Assembly (NCBI GenBank): GCA_032095175.1
Contig: DAMCZI010000093.1
Span: 1-5,381, forward strand
Direction of reading: 5' to 3'
Length of the DNA: 5,381 bases
Source: DAMCZI01 sp032095175
Lineage (GTDB): Bacteria > Bacillota > Clostridia > Clostridiales > Caloramatoraceae
Part shown: positions 5,332-5,381 of the stretch, piece after piece
Layout of the letters: each line of letters opens with the position of its first letter
Numbering within the stretch: the stretch's first letter is position 1
Position numbers and translations under genes: made by a program
The notes under the pieces: generated by a model
The model's database searches: none
What the model was told of the DNA's origin: nothing
The model's input: the letters and a program-made list of their open reading frames with translations, nothing else

Positions 5332-5381
5332 GGCGTATTAAAGAAAATAACAAGTCAATATTTTGGTCTATTTTGTGTCAT
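5332..5381. mobile_element. Second copy of the palindromic element, cut by the window edge
   Basis: These 50 bases match 939-988 at 49 of 50 positions, with one difference (T5367 against C974), in the same orientation. The copy begins right after TAA (5329-5331), as the first one does. The sequence left of it does not resemble the flank of the first copy, which fixes the element's left edge. It lies upstream of the DUF2680 promoter on the far side from the gene, so it does not interrupt it. Confidence 0.8.

Overview
The window looks like a chromosomal segment from a low-GC, Gram-positive anaerobe of the Clostridium type. The basis is the AT-rich base composition, strong AGGAGG-type ribosome binding sites, A/T-ending codons, and protein families common in clostridia (a HisJ-like PHP phosphoesterase, membrane GGDEF-EAL proteins, a secreted DUF2680 protein). 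No species can be named from the sequence alone.

Layout, left to right. Positions 1-151 hold no confident gene, only a probable promoter and a strong ribosome binding site for the first gene. Positions 152-916 (+) encode a PHP-domain metallophosphoesterase of the histidinol-phosphatase (HisJ) family with its metal ligands intact. Its terminator hairpin appears to have been split by a 274-bp palindromic element with no coding capacity for a transposase (939-1212). The element has 27-bp perfect terminal inverted repeats, a putative TAA target duplication and two internal hairpins. The first 50 bp of a second copy, 49/50 identical and in the same orientation, start at 5332 and run off the window, so this is a repeat family resembling a MITE.

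Positions 1390-2967 and 3083-4639 (+) are two tandem, homologous, two-TM GGDEF-EAL proteins for cyclic-di-GMP signalling. The upstream one is degenerate in both catalytic domains: RDDEF replaces GGDEF, and the EAL domain has lost its general-base glutamate (Ile471) and carries Asp385 for another ligand. The downstream one has SGDEF and a complete set of EAL catalytic residues, so it probably acts mainly as a phosphodiesterase. The pair looks like a duplication in which one copy became a sensor, scaffold or regulatory partner.

A very long terminator hairpin (4654-4740) separates this pair from a convergent gene (5226-4753, -) for a small secreted DUF2680 protein with a Gly/Asn/Met-rich tail. 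That gene has a recognisable promoter overlapped by a dyad (5268-5288).

I see no defence system, CRISPR array, phage gene or unknown multi-gene machine. The most noteworthy items are the palindromic element inserted inside a terminator loop and the active/degenerate c-di-GMP protein pair.
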